A DNA stretch of 64,000 nt, taken from Talpa occidentalis. Taxonomy: Eukaryota; Chordata; Mammalia; Eulipotyphla; Talpidae. Both the position numbers and the translations under genes were made by a program. The DNA lies in NCBI RefSeq assembly GCF_014898055.3, contig NW_023605305.1, positions 114,920,734-114,984,733 on the forward strand. The letters are read 5' to 3'. Positions 25,178-37,218 of the stretch are shown piece by piece. Numbering within the stretch: the stretch's first letter is position 1; every line of letters begins with the position of its first letter. The notes below the pieces were generated by a model, which was given only the letters and a program-made list of their open reading frames with translations, searched no databases and was not told the DNA's origin.

Positions 25178-25591
25178 ATGCCGAGCGCCGCGCGGGCCGG
25201 GCGCCTGCTGTCCATGGCCGGCCGCGGCTGCCTGTCCCGCGGCGCGGCCGGGTCGGGGGCCGGCGGCCCGGTCGAGGCCGCCATTCGCGCGAAGCTGGAG
25301 CAGGCCCTCCGCCCCGAGGTGCTGGAGCTGAGCAACGAGAGCGGCGGCCACGCGGTGCCCCCGGGCAGCGAGACGCACTTCCGCGTGGCCGTGGTGAGCT
25401 CGCGCTTCGAGGGGCTGAGCCCCCTGCAGCGGCACCGGCTGGTCCACGCTGCGCTGGCGGAGGAGCTCGCGGGGCCGGTCCACGCGCTGGCCATACAGGC
25501 GCGGACGCCCGCCCAGTGGAAGGAGAACCCTCACCTGGACACGAGCCCCCCCTGCCTGGGTGGAAGCAAGAAAACCCGAGGGAGCCCCTGA
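25178..25591 (+). CDS. BOLA1: BolA-like protein 1
   Basis: 137-residue protein, same length as human BOLA1 and encoded in one exon. Residues 1-25 form a basic, Arg-rich stretch that fits a mitochondrial targeting peptide. The BolA/KH-like fold follows (about 30-115), with the conserved core ESGGHAVPPGSETHFRVAVV and the FEGLSPLQRHRLVHAALAEEL helix, and the tail ends LDTSPPCLGG. BOLA1 binds monothiol glutaredoxin GLRX5 and takes part in mitochondrial Fe-S cluster handling and thiol redox balance (family knowledge). The start at 25178 aligns with the human start, six bases after the splice acceptor. A poly(A) signal ATTAAA lies near 25876. Confidence 0.97.
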   Translation: MPSAARAGRLLSMAGRGCLSRGAAGSGAGGPVEAAIRAKLEQALRPEVLELSNESGGHAVPPGSETHFRVAVVSSRFEGLSPLQRHRLVHAALAEELAGPVHALAIQARTPAQWKENPHLDTSPPCLGGSKKTRGSP

Positions 25592-25905
25592 AACCGCGAG
25601 AGGGAGCGTCAGGATCCAGATGGGCTGAAGGAGAATAAGCTACTGGACCCTCTACCCCTCTATACAATCTGGTGTTTGCAGGGGTGAGGACCCTGGACCC
25701 CGTTCTACGAGCATGTACTCGCTCTCTGGAGGTGGTGTCACTGCAAGTCAAAGCTAAGCCGGGGACACTCACTAGTGCCCTTGCCCTGGACTGGTCAGGA
25801 AACGCAGTCACTTTTTTTCATGTTAAATTGTGACTGAGGAACCACCAGACCTGATGAGTTGAAAACAATCCTGTACATTAAAAGAAAACTTAGCCTCTGA
25901 AGTGC
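25592..25905 (+). other. BOLA1: BOLA1 3' UTR
   Basis: From the TGA to just beyond ATTAAA near 25876; the cleavage site is approximate. Confidence 0.55.
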
Positions 25906-27080
25906 ACTGTTGTGTTAAGGGCCTGTTGAATCGGTGCTATAGATGTTCTTGGGAGAAGAAAGACAGTTGAGTTCTAAGGAAGTCAGAAAGGGCTTCACAG
26001 CAGAGGTCCTGGTTGGATCTTTAAAGGAAAGCAGGGAATTAAATCCGGAAGGAGAGGCAGAGTGTTGCAGGCAGGGAGAACCCAAGTCGAGGTAGCGTTG
26101 TTGAACAAGACAAAGACATATTTGAGTCACAGCTGGGGGCGTGTTTGGCTTTTTAACAGCCTGTCTACTTCCAAAAAGATTTGTTTGTAAAGAAAATCTA
26201 AAAAAAAATTAAGAAGGCAGTGAAAAGATGATAACCTAGAGACTGAGGCTGGAGGGTTGAGAAAAACTTTCTGTTGCCCTTAGGAGCTTCCAAATCTGTT
26301 TCTGAGGGGAATTCAATGTCTAGATAAGCAACTTTCTGGTGATCTCAATGTGGAAAAAGAACTTATATACTAAAGAAAAGGCTTGACTAACATAAATCTT
26401 GACAATTCTGGCTAAAGAGTTTAAATTACATCTGCTTGGGAGCAAGTTGAGGAGGGACATGAGCAACATTTGAGGAGGGACATGCTGGAAGCATTTTGGA
26501 GCACATTTGGTAGTGATATGCAGATGGGTTGGCACGGAGGTTGGTGACATTGAAATCCTGAAAAGTGAAGTGGAACCCTGGCATGGAGGTCGGCGGTGGG
26601 AATGGAAAAGAAGTTGATTTGAAAATTAAGGGGAAAAGTCAGAAAATGGCTTGAGGATGGAAATGAACTAGAGGGAGGGTTCATGGCAACTCCCAGGCAG
26701 TGGTTTTCGGATCTCACAGATCAAAATTTCTAAAGGGGCTTGTTTAAAATGTGAATTCTGGATTCTGTCTCTTCCAAAAATAGGATTCTGATCCCAAAAG
26801 TCACAAATGGCATCCTTAGTCTATATATTTAAGGATACAAGAGGATTTACAGGAAAGTAGTTTCTATTTTCAAGAAACATTCCATCTGTTTAATTTGGGT
26901 TTGTTTTTTTTTGTTTGTTTTGTTTTTTTAATTTTTGTAGTCTCCTGTGGTAAGAACACTTGACGTGAGATCTGCCCTCTAAGTGTACAATACATCAGCA
27001 AACTGGGCAAGATGCTCTGCAGCGGATGTCTGTGACTTACTGGCACTTACCTGAAACCCACTGATTTTTCTCCCCCACCA
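25906..27080. other. Intergenic, no gene seen
   Basis: AT-rich. A short direct repeat TTGAGGAGGGACATG occurs at about 26447 and 26471. A (TTTG)n-like run lies near 26900-26935. No supported gene. Confidence 0.45.
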
Positions 27081-27084
27081 TTCC

Positions 27085-27665
27085 AGTCTTTGATTCTATG
27101 AATGTGGCTGTTTTAGATAGTTCATACAAACGGAATCATACAGTATTTCTCTTTGTAACTGGCTGGTCTCAGCACAGTGTCCTCATGATTCACCCATGTT
27201 GTCACATTATTGCAGAATTTTTTTTTTTAAGTCAAATAGAATCCCATTGCATGCGTATAGCAGATTTTAACCATCCATTTTAACCATGAATGAACATTTG
27301 GGTTATTTCCGAATCTTAGCTCATAGCGCTGCGTGAGCATGGGAGTGCTATTATCTCTTCAGTTCTTTTGGGTAAATACCCAGAAGTGGAGTTGCTGAGT
27401 CATATACTTCTATTTTTAACTTTCTGAAAAACCTCCATACTCTTCCATTGCAGCGACACCATGTTGAGTTCCCATCAACAGCCCGCGGGAGTTCTGGTTT
27501 CTCCACATTGTTTTTTGTGTTTTTGTAATAGCCATCCTGACGTATGAGGTGGCCTCTCTTTGTGGTTTTGCTTGCATTTTCCTGATGACGAGAGACAGCC
27601 TTTTTCATACACCTGTTGGCAATTCAGCGTAATCTCTGTTCAAGCCCTTAGTCCAGGTTTTAATC
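27085..27665 (-). repeat. L1 ORF2 end / 3' relic
   Basis: The plus strand reads the antisense of the L1 ORF2 C-terminal region: AATCCCATTGCATGCG, TTCTTTTGGGTAAATACCCA GAAGTGGAGTTGCTG, CATCAACAGCCC and TAGCCATCCTGACG. Frames are broken, so it is a dead fragment on the minus strand. Confidence 0.8.
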
Positions 27666-27899
27666 AGGTTATCAGTTTCTTTGCTGCTGAGTTGTGGGAC
27701 ATTACCCCAGCTTTCCAGCCTGGGCGAGCGAGAGGGCTCCTCTGTCTGTGCGCGTGGAAAGAGCAGGATAGTGAAGCCAACTCCGGAAGTAAACGTGAGG
27801 CGGTGCTCTGGCCTTCAGGCTGGGGAGCGCAGCGCGGAACGCAGGCGGAGAGGCAAAAAAGCAGACCCGGCCATTTTTGGATTTTGAGGATTTTGTTTC

Positions 27900-29479
27900 C
27901 TTTTTATTTTTCATCAATATTTTTCATTTCATTTTTCACATCAACAGAGTTGTGTTTAGGGTTCCCCAGGAGACTAAGGAAGATGGATGGGTCCCTCCAG
28001 GGGGTGCAGGGGAGAGGGCTGCGTCCAGCAAGTGAAGGGGGAGGGCGCACGGCGCCGGGGACTGGAGGAGAAGGCAGTCCTTTGAGCACAGACACCAAGG
28101 AGTTGAACAGTCACCATCTGGTTCAGTGTTACAAATGGGGGGAGTGGCCGTGGGAGGGGGCCCGCCAGACGCAGCATGAGGAGGGTGTATTTGGATTTTC
28201 TTTTTTTTGTTGTTGTTTTCACATTTTTCCTTTTAACTTCTTTTTTTTTTAACATTTTACAAACAGCTAAAAACTACAACACATCACAGCTATGGGGGTG
28301 AGGAGGGGCACCAAAGAAAGCAGCCACACAGAGTAGGGTTGGGCAGGGGCAGCTTAACCTACAGGGCCGATCCAGTGGAACGGTGAGATGGGGAAACTGA
28401 GGCTCCTGGTCCCTGCACTGGGGTGCCCAACCACTTCCCACTTCAGAGGAGGTGCTGGCAGGACCCTGCTTCCTGCCCCTGCCCCAGCTCCTTGTGCTTT
28501 TTGATCTGCTGGTTTGACCACGCGCCTGTGTCTTCCCTCCCCTGCTCCTGCCCGAGAGGGCACGGGTATGGCATGTAGGGCGGCTGTGCGGTGCCTCTCT
28601 GTGCTATGGCGGGTGGGGCCTCTCCCTCCAGAGATGGCCTGTGCTTCTCGAGAGGAGCAGCGGAGATGGACTTGTCAGGGGCCCCCAGATCTCCCGAGAC
28701 TGTGGGACTCTCAGCTTTAGTCTGGCCCAGGGCTCCTCCCTCCAGGCCTGGCACAAACACAGGATTAAGGAAGTACCGTGGGAGGCAGGATCGTGTGCGC
28801 GTCCACTGACATTACCCTTGACTTGTATTTTAGGACAGCAGAGTGACACCCCCACCCCACAACACATACACACGCAACACATACACACGCACGCTCACAC
28901 GCGCACACACGCGCACACAGTCCTGCCAAGCTGCCTCAGAACTTAATATATAAATAAGACTCCGAAAGCTAATTTCACTGAGGGGGAAGTGGAGGCCAGG
29001 GGGCTGAGGTTTATTGCTACTCCCCCAGCATCCAACAGGAGGTGTGCGAGGGCACCTGTGGCCCTTCGGACTCTGAGGAGAGCTTTTGGTCCATGTCCCA
29101 CATCGCGCCCCAGCCCCCAGCAGGAGCACATGCCCAGGGCTTGGGCAGAGGGAATTAAGGGGCAGACGGAAGCCTGTTCTGGAGCCTGCAATAGCGGGGG
29201 CCCTTCACTAACACTGGGGGAGAAGGGAGGGGCCAAGCCTCTGCTTGTGCAAAGTCAAGGGTGGTAGGAGGTGGGGAGTAAGAGCTACACCCCGAAACTG
29301 GGGCCTTCCCTGTAGTCCCTGCCCACGGGGTCACACACATGCACACACGCGCACACACGGCTAAGACACCAAATGGGCGGGGGAGGAGGGCTCTGGGGCC
29401 AGAGAGGCAGGGCAGGGAGGGGAGAGAAGGGGCTGTTGGTCTCACAGTGTGCCTGCCACCCCGAAGCCCCGGGGACCCC
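27900..29479 (-). other. SV2A: SV2A 3' UTR region (end uncertain)
   Basis: Minus-strand AATAAA signals occur at 27908-27903 and about 29012-29007. The first gives a UTR of about 1.6 kb, the second about 0.5 kb; human SV2A has a UTR above 1 kb as I recall, favouring the distal one. It includes CA/CG-rich microsatellite sequence at 28855-28920. Confidence 0.5.
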
Positions 29480-32400
29480 TCACTGCAGCACCTGCCCCCG
29501 GGTCTCGGGCAGCTTCAGGGCCAGAGAACTCCCAAGGGCGAGGGCAGCTGAGGCAAAGAGGATGGGCGCGGCCTTGGTGATCCCCACAAAGGAAGTGAAG
29601 ATGCTGATGCCCAGCACGGCTGCCAGCTTGCACAGGGCGTTCAGGAAGCCGAAGGCTGTGGTTCTGCTCAGAGCCACCCCGGGCGGCAGCGGGTCGGCCA
29701 GGAGGAGACACAGGAAGACGGGGGGGGGGGGGGGGGGTTGGGGCAGAGAAGGGGGAGGCAGGCAGCATCCAAGAGGGAGAGCACGGGCAGAAGGATCAGG
29801 GACGAGGGATGTCCGCCAGGGACGGGAGAGAAGTTGGGAGGCGAGAGGGAAGAGAGACCCAAAAGTAGATTCTCAGGCGTGAACACACAAGCTCTGGTTC
29901 TCAGAGAAGACATTCAGTGGGAATGTGTCTCCTTCTACCCCCAAGGCTCCTCCCACTCATCCCCCCAACCCTCCTTCTCCCCTGCACGCGAGGCCCCCTC
30001 CACCAGGATCCAACTACCTCTTGTCCGAGGGGTAGAGTTCCACAGTCAACACGTCCAGCGCGTTCCAGGAGGCAATGCTGACCCCCCCAAAAAGGCAGAG
30101 CAAAGCAATCATGGCTGACTCGCTGTTCCCAAAAGACAGGAAGAAGCAGGAGACGCAGGACATCACGCTGGAGCCGGCTGGAGCCAGGGGAGGAGACAGC
30201 AGTGAGTCCAGGTGCAGCGGACCCTCCACCCACCCTGGCCATCAGCCCGCTTTGAGGGCAGCCCGGGGTGACTCTCGCCCCAGCAGCCGAGGAGAGCGCT
30301 TCTCACTCCTGCCGGAGCTCCCTCATCACGGGCTGGTTAATAATATCAGCAACAACCGCTTCTTCAGTGCCAGCTGTGGGCCATCCACCCTGATGCCCAT
30401 AGGCACCCATCTAACCGAGGCACCGTCCTCACCCCCATTTTGCAGAAGAGAACTGGGTCACAGAGGGTAAGGAACTTGCCCAGGTAGGTGGCGGAGCTGA
30501 GGTTCAAAGCCAGTAATCTCGAAGCCTGTGTCCTTGAGGGCTCACTATCCGCCTACCTCCTGTACCCCCAAAGTAGCTTCCACGCAGGAACCCCTAAGCC
30601 GAAGGCATTAGAGAGAACCTTCCCCGGGTAGCTCTTCCACAGACTGTCAAGAAGCCACCAACAGCCTCCCTCTGCCCAGGGGGCCCCCAAACAATGCACA
30701 GAGCCTGCCCGGCCCACCCGCCGGCCCCTCACCGAGCATGCGCAGCCGGCCGATCTTGTCCATGAGCAGCGCAGACACGATGTTCCCGGGGAGCACAGCC
30801 AGCGTCCCCAGGAAGCTGACGAAGTACACCATGTAAGCGCCCTCGCCCGTCCCGGTCACGTCCAGCGGGCAGCCCTCCTTGTTGTGCAGGAACGTGCTGT
30901 TCACCAGACGGCTGTTCACAAACTTGTACTGAAACAGGTCTGGGAGCCAAGGCCAAGACAGGAGGGGGGTCAGGGCAGTGAGCCTGGGGCCAGCTTGGGG
31001 GGCCCTGCCTCTAGCAGCGTGGCTCCCACAGCCATTGGGGGCACTCATTCCAAACCACAGGGGACCCCGCGGCCGGACGGGCCTTTCCAGCACACGGTGA
31101 CCGCAGCCCATGGAGCGGATCCCTGTGCTGGCCGCGCCCCAGCTTCCTCATTAGCGCTCGCTGGACTTATGCGTCCTCACGGTCCACTCTAGCTGGCACT
31201 AAGCCGTGTCATGAAATATTACTGAGAAAAATACTAAAAATCATTAAAAGTCCTATTCGCTGTTTCTCCTGTAGCGGGAAAGCTCAGTCTAGCCGAGAAA
31301 ACCAGCATTTCACCTGCATCTAGTTGAAGAATCACTATTAAAAAGATTAAGGCAATGATCCAACCTCTTTCCCACCAAATATCCCTGTTACTGTTTTTCT
31401 GTATCCCAAGGGCCCTGTTTGGAAGGACTGTGCCCTCTTCTGAAGTGCATCTTTAATGAATGAGTACGGCTGCACTGAGGTACCGCGATGCTTTCATCCC
31501 AGCCAAAGGCAAAGACACACAATGCCTGGATCCCGCGCTGCGCAAAAATGTCCCGTTTCCATTTGATTTTTGGAGTGACTGGTGGTAGCGAATGGGCCCC
31601 CATACCACCTCCCCCAAGGCTCAGCTGGGAAACCCTGAGCTGGGGCGTGAGGAGGCCTCCCTTCCCCCCAGGTGCTCCCACCTCCCGGGGACAGCCCTCA
31701 CCGGTGTTGTAGAACACGGTGTTGACAAAGGTGCAGTTGCGGAAGAAGGTGTTGCTGGACGTGACGTCCTCAAAATAGCACTCCTCGAACAGGGAGTCCT
31801 CAAACGTCACTGACTTCAGGCGCAGCCCGATGAACCTGCAGGGCCAGGTGGTGAGGCCCTCACCCCAGACCCTCCAAGACTCCTCCCTCAGTGAAGAGGG
31901 GGCCACGGAGGAGGACCTCAGGTACTCGCGCCCCAACACCTTCTGTTTGCACAGGGGGCACGGGGACAGGGGAGGCGTGGGGCGGAGGGTCCCACGTACT
32001 TGTCATTGAAGTACTGCCCCCCTCGGTGGATCTGGTTCTCCAGCGTGAAGTTGAAGGTCACATGTTCCACACGCTCCCCCGGGAACACTTTGGTGCGCGC
32101 GGCGTAGTCCACCGCCTGGAGGTGGCGGATCATGTCGGGAAACCAGACGGTCAGGCCGTAGTAGCTGAAGAGCGGAGGAGGGGTTTACCACAGGGCTCCA
32201 GCAGAAAGTGACCACAGTCCCTCAAGCGGACACCGTGCGGCCAGGCCCGCGCGCTGCTCCTGCCCCTCTTCACCAAGATTCTGTGACTCTGTTCTAACCC
32301 CCACCCACCCCCTGCCCTGTTGTCTGCCATCAGCTCTCCTCTGCCTAAAACAGTCTCCCCATTACTCCCCGCACCCTAATCTGGGCTGGGCTGGGCAGTC

Positions 32401-35400
32401 ACCCCTGCGCTCCCAGAGCATCTTGTACCCCCACCCCTCCACACACACCGCAGCCTGGCGCTATTTGACAGCCGGTCTGCCCAGCTCCCCGAGTACAAAC
32501 TCCTCCGTGAGGACTGGAGCCCCATCCAGTTCACCCCAGCACAGTCCTGCTCAGAGCAGACGCTTAATACTGGTCAGCCTATGATGTTTGTTGAATGAAT
32601 GAACGAAGTAGAGGAGCCAGATGGAGGATCAGAGGGGAGCTGGGCAGCATCTTTCCTCATCTTTCACCCCCTCCCCTGCCATTTCTACTCCTCTCCCAGC
32701 CACAACCAAGGCGCCCACTCCCAGCTCCTCACCTGAATGACATGGTGAACCACACGCCCATCATCATCAGGGTGATGCGTCGATATTCGGGACCAAAGCA
32801 GGAGAGGAAATTCCCCCAAACCTAGGAGGAACAGAACAAAGTCAGACACTGGCAGCACTAACTTCCAGCACCCCAAGATCCCCGTTTTTCTGCCGTCCCA
32901 CCTCCTTTCAGCTCACCCATCACACCTCACCCAGACTGGAGCCCCAACTTTCTTCCCACCGCTCCCACTCCCTCCTCTCTCCACTCGCCCATCCCCATTA
33001 CCTGCCCCCCCAGGCTCAAGGCCCGGACACCCCAGCGCTGATACCAGGTCCCGGTATCAGACTGGATCTCAATCAACTCATCCTCCTGGTGGATCGTCTT
33101 AATGTGGGTCACCTGGAGTCAAGAAGAAGGGGGATCACGGTGTCTGCATTTCCTCACCCCCCCATCACGAAATGGGAGGTCGGGGTGGATACATTGTCCT
33201 GACAAGTCACTTTGGGGGCAAGTGCGGTTGGCACCGTCTGGGAAGGTGGGGGGTTAGCACCCAGAGGAGAGCCCAGTGGGGTTGGGGCCGCAGGCGCGGG
33301 AACTGGGGGCTGCGCTTACGGAAAAGACGCGCTCCGGATGCCCCTTGGCGCGCATGTTGGTGTCGTGAACCTGCTTCAGCACCATCCAGGCCTCGTCATG
33401 CTTCCCGTTCTAGAGCCACAGCAGACACAGTCAGCCCCTCCTGGCCCAGGGCTACAGACCCTCTCCCTCCAGCCTGGCTCACGGGGCACAAAAAGGCCCC
33501 CACCCCAATCCCGCTCAGAGTGGGTGTCAGCTCTGAAACAGCGTCCACGGCAGGGCCATAGAAAAATATGCTGAGACTTGGGCACCAGCAGGGGGAGTCC
33601 AGGGGCAGGCTCGAGCACAGGTCCTGGGGGACCCCCAGCACAAGGAAAGAAGAAACCTGACGCCAAGGGGAGTGGTGCCCTATGCAGTCAAAGAGGGGGC
33701 AGCATCCCAGTCCCGAGGGACCAGGCCGGCGGAGGGGAGGGGCAGGGGGAAGGGGGAAGGACTTCCTTTGGGCTGTGAAGTCAGGGCCAGGGCCTGCAAA
33801 ATCTTAAGCCACCCATGACTGAGCTGATCCCCTGGTTTCTCCACCCACAGAACCCCCTGGAGATGTGTCCCAAGACAAGGAAGCAAGATAAAATCCCGCA
33901 TGAGAAAAGAAGGCAGCCAGGAAGGACCAAAGCAAACCCAGGGTGGGCGTTTGAACACAGGGGCCCTGCTGCCCCGCCCCGCCCCGCCCCGCCCCGCCCC
34001 GTCACCTCCAGGAAGAAGCGGGGGCTCTCAGGCTGTGTGGTCAGAGCCCCGATGGCAAACACAGAAGGGAAGGCGCAGACGAGGACAAAGACCCTCCAGC
34101 TGTGGAACTGGTAAGCAGACCCCATCTGAAAGCTCCACCCTGGCAGGGACAGTCTCCGCGTCAGCAAAGCAGCCAGAGGCCGGGGGCCCCAGCTCAGGGA
34201 GCACAGGAGAGGAGGCGTGAGGGGTGCATTGCCTGGGGCTGCTCACCATAGTGGGGGATGATGGCCCAGGCCATAGCAGCTGCGTAGACTCCACCAATCA
34301 TCCAAAACATGCAGAGCCAGCTCAAGTGCTCCCCACGTTTCTCCTGGGCCAGAAACTCCGAGAAATAGGAGAAGACAATGGGGATGGACCCTCCAATCCT
34401 GGAGGGCATGGCAAGAATTCAGCCTGGGAAAGTGGGCGCACCTCTGCTCCCCTGCCTCCGTGCTCTGGGTCCCCCCACCCGCCCCTTTCATCTTCCAGAC
34501 CTTGACACGGCTCCTTCTCACACACACTGCCCTCAAGCTCCCCCCACCACCAGCCACCAAGCAACCACCATGGACGCTGGGAAGCAGGTAGAGGAGGACA
34601 GAGTTGGAAAGACAGTCACAGGAAAGAGGGGAGATCCCCGGAGGAAGACAAAGGGCAAAGGGGCGTGTGAGGGCAGGTATGTGGGCGCAGGTGCTGAAGA
34701 GCTGAGACCAGGCAGAGGCTGAGGAGCACGGGAGTGGGGCGGTCACGGGGCGCGTGAGGGCATCAGCACGGCCTGCCATCAAATGCAAGAAACACATGGA
34801 CTCTGGGAAGGGCAGAGCCCAAGGGGCCACAGGACCTAGCGGAGAGGCTGAGGAGCTCCGGGCCTCCTCATGGAACCAGCCTTGAGTGAGCTAGAGGGCG
34901 GTCCCGGGGCTCAGGAGTGGAGCAGACATGAGACCAACGGATCCTGGCCCGGGAAGCCTCCCTGAAGACGGCGGGGGGAGAGAGGAATTCATTCCTTCAA
35001 CCCAAATATAGCTGAGGCCACGGGGGTGCCTGACAGGTGGGTCCTGGAGACAGCAGAGCGGCCAGGGCACAGCGCCGCCCCCAGGGACGCAGCAGGTGGA
35101 CACTCACCCTACCCCAGAGAGGAGGCGGCAGAAGAGGAAAGTGCCATAACCCTGGACAAAAGATGAGAAAAAGGCGAAGACGCTGTTGACGGAGAGAGAG
35201 ATGAGCAGACACTGTCTCCTGCCCAGCCGGTCAGCCAGGCCTCCCCAGAGGAAGGCCCCCACCATCATGCCCAGGTAGACGATGAGGCCTGGAAGGGAGA
35301 AAGCAGAGGCACGGGGGATGAGCAGACACGCTCCATGCTCCTCCTGAACATCAGAATGAGCTCAGCCTGCAGCAGAACGGCTCAGGGCGCCTGAAGGGCG

Positions 35401-36949
35401 TCTAGAAGGAAGCGAAGTCTACCCAGAGGTGAGAGCAAGGGGGAGATGAAAAGTGTGAGCAGACGCGCAAAGTCCCTCTCCAGGCAGGGATGCAGACAAG
35501 GGAGGACCCCAGAATTCGCCTTCTCTTCCTCTCTTGCTTGCTCCCACTTCTCACTCCTGTCACACCCACAACACCCACCTCTGCTTGCCCGGGTGCGGAA
35601 TGGTGCTGCCTGGACTCACAGCCCCATCCAGGGGCCCCATCCAGGGGCCCTCTGTCCTGTCTGCCTCAATGACCTCAAAGCAGTAGGCGGAGCCGCTCAT
35701 GTTCCCTCCACACCCCCCCACACACACCAGGACACCCCACCGCAGAACCCATGCATGACACTTCCCAGCGCCAGGACTTCCGAGCTTGCAACCTGCCTTT
35801 CTCGCTCCCTCCACGAAATCAGTTCAAGTTATCTTAACCGTCCTCTACCGCAAACTGCATTTCCCCCAGGCCCCAGCCAAGCCCTAGGAACAGGGAGTGA
35901 CTGGCAGTTTCACAGCGGGCAAGACCTGAGCCTCGGGGCGGGGGTGGAGGGCCTTCTCCTCGGGTCCATCCCAAAGGGACAGCAGCGGCCCCTGCGCATC
36001 CCCAAGGCCAACAGGGCAAGTGCAGCCAGCCTGGCTGAAGGCGGGTTCTTCCTGCCCTCACCACCCAAACTGACCCTCCCCATTTTAGCAAGTGGGTCTG
36101 GGTGCTTCTTGCACCCCCAGTCAGGGAGGGGGGGACCGGATAGCAAGGAAAAGCCTGAAGCAGCAGAGCCCCCGCCCCCCGCGCCGCCTCTGCCACGAAC
36201 AGGGTAGGTCACCAGCCGCCCCGGCGCTCGCTCGCAGCCCAGGAGGGGGTGTGCGAGGGGCGGACTGCAGAAGACCCTCTGGGGCGTCTGGGGAGCGGGG
36301 TGCGGGAGCCGGCGCGGCCGCGAGCCTCACCCAGCATGCCCTTGTTGGAGTCGGACAGACACATGTCCTTCTCGGCGCTGGGCAGCACGAAGCCCACCAC
36401 GAACACCTCGACGCCGTCGGCCATGAGCGCCAGCCCGAGCACGAAGTAGAGAGTCCACTGGAAGCGGCCGTGGCCGCACTCGCGCAGGATGGCCTCGTAC
36501 TGCTGCGCCAGCTCCTCGCGGTCCTTGCGCCGCTGCGCCTCCCCCCGGCCCCCCGGGGCCGCCCCCTCGCCCAGGCCCCCCCTCACGGCGGCCAGGGGCG
36601 CCCCGTCGGCCAGCCGCTCGCCCTTGCCCCCGGCCTCGGCGCGCGGGATGCCCTGGTATTCCCCCTCGTAGATCTCGTCGTCCTCGTCGTGGCCCTCGGT
36701 GGCGTCGCTCGAGGCGCCGCCCTCGTCCTCGTCGGCGGCCGCGTCCCCGCGGTAGTAGCCGTCGGCCGGGGCGGGGAAGTCGTCGTCGTCGTCGTCCTCC
36801 TCGAAGCGCGAGTAGGAGCGCCGCGAGTACTCGTCCTGCACGCGGTCCAGGCCCTTCACCACCTTCTTGGCCGCGTGCTTCTTCACCTCCTTGGCGATGT
36901 CCTTGGCCCCGCGGATGAAGGCGGCGCGGTCCCTGAAGCCCTCCTCCAT
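29480..36949 (-). CDS. SV2A: Synaptic vesicle glycoprotein 2A
   Basis: Twelve coding exons: 36331-36949, 35108-35288, 34247-34398, 34006-34139, 33320-33409, 33002-33112, 32733-32821, 32000-32164, 31702-31835, 30733-30939, 30018-30177 and 29480-29663. All have GT/AG junctions with matching phases; the sum is 2226 bases, 741 residues against 742 in human. The start MEEGFRDRAAFIRGAKDIAK opens a long acidic cytoplasmic N-terminus (EEDDDDDD tract), followed by a 12-TM major-facilitator fold. The motif GGLADRLGRRQ between TM2 and TM3 is the MFS signature. The large luminal loop between TM7 and TM8 (exons 9-11) carries pentapeptide-like repeats and three N-glycosylation sequons (NFT, NCT, NST). SV2A sits in synaptic vesicle membranes, modulates regulated exocytosis via synaptotagmin, and is the binding site of levetiracetam (established). 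Confidence 0.98.
30330..30545 (+). repeat. MIR relic in SV2A intron
   Basis: CCCATTTTGCAGAAGAGAAC TGGG, AAGGAACTTGCCCAGGTAGG and GGTTCAAAGCCAGTAATC follow the MIR 3' half. Confidence 0.65.
32260..32612 (+). repeat. L2 relic in SV2A intron
   Basis: Pyrimidine-rich L2 3' sequence ending GACGCTTAATACTGG, TGTTTGTTGAATGAATGAACG, the typical L2 tail. Confidence 0.6.
33972..34001. repeat. (GGGGC)n pentamer run next to SV2A donor
   Basis: About six CCCCG units on the plus strand, GGGGC on the transcribed-sense strand, starting within a few bases of the exon 34006-34139 splice donor. Confidence 0.9.
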
Positions 36950-37218
36950 GGCGCGGCTCGTGCGCCCCCCGCGCGGGACGCCCCTCGGGTCACTCCGCGG
37001 TGGCGGGCGGCGATCTCTGCCCGGCACGGAGCGAGGCGAGGCCTCTGCGCGCCCGGGAGGGGGGCGGGGGCCCGCGGCCGGCACCCCGCTCAGCGGCGCG
37101 CGGGAAGGCGCAGGGGAAGCGGGCTAGGGAGAAGGGGAGCAGGAGCCAGGTTGGGGGGCTAAGCCCGGGAGCCACGAGACGTCAGCAAGGGCTGCCTATG
37201 TCCGGGGGCCTCTGAGAT
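36331..37218 (-). other. SV2A: SV2A exon 2 (5' UTR plus first coding part)
   Basis: An acceptor TTTTTTCTAG precedes 37218 on the minus strand, giving about 270 bases of 5' UTR before the ATG at 36949. Confidence 0.7.

Noticed and set aside
27560..28252. 230-codon plus-strand frame near the SV2A 3' UTR
   Set aside because: Starts in a dead L1 fragment and runs antisense through the SV2A 3' region; no coding signal.
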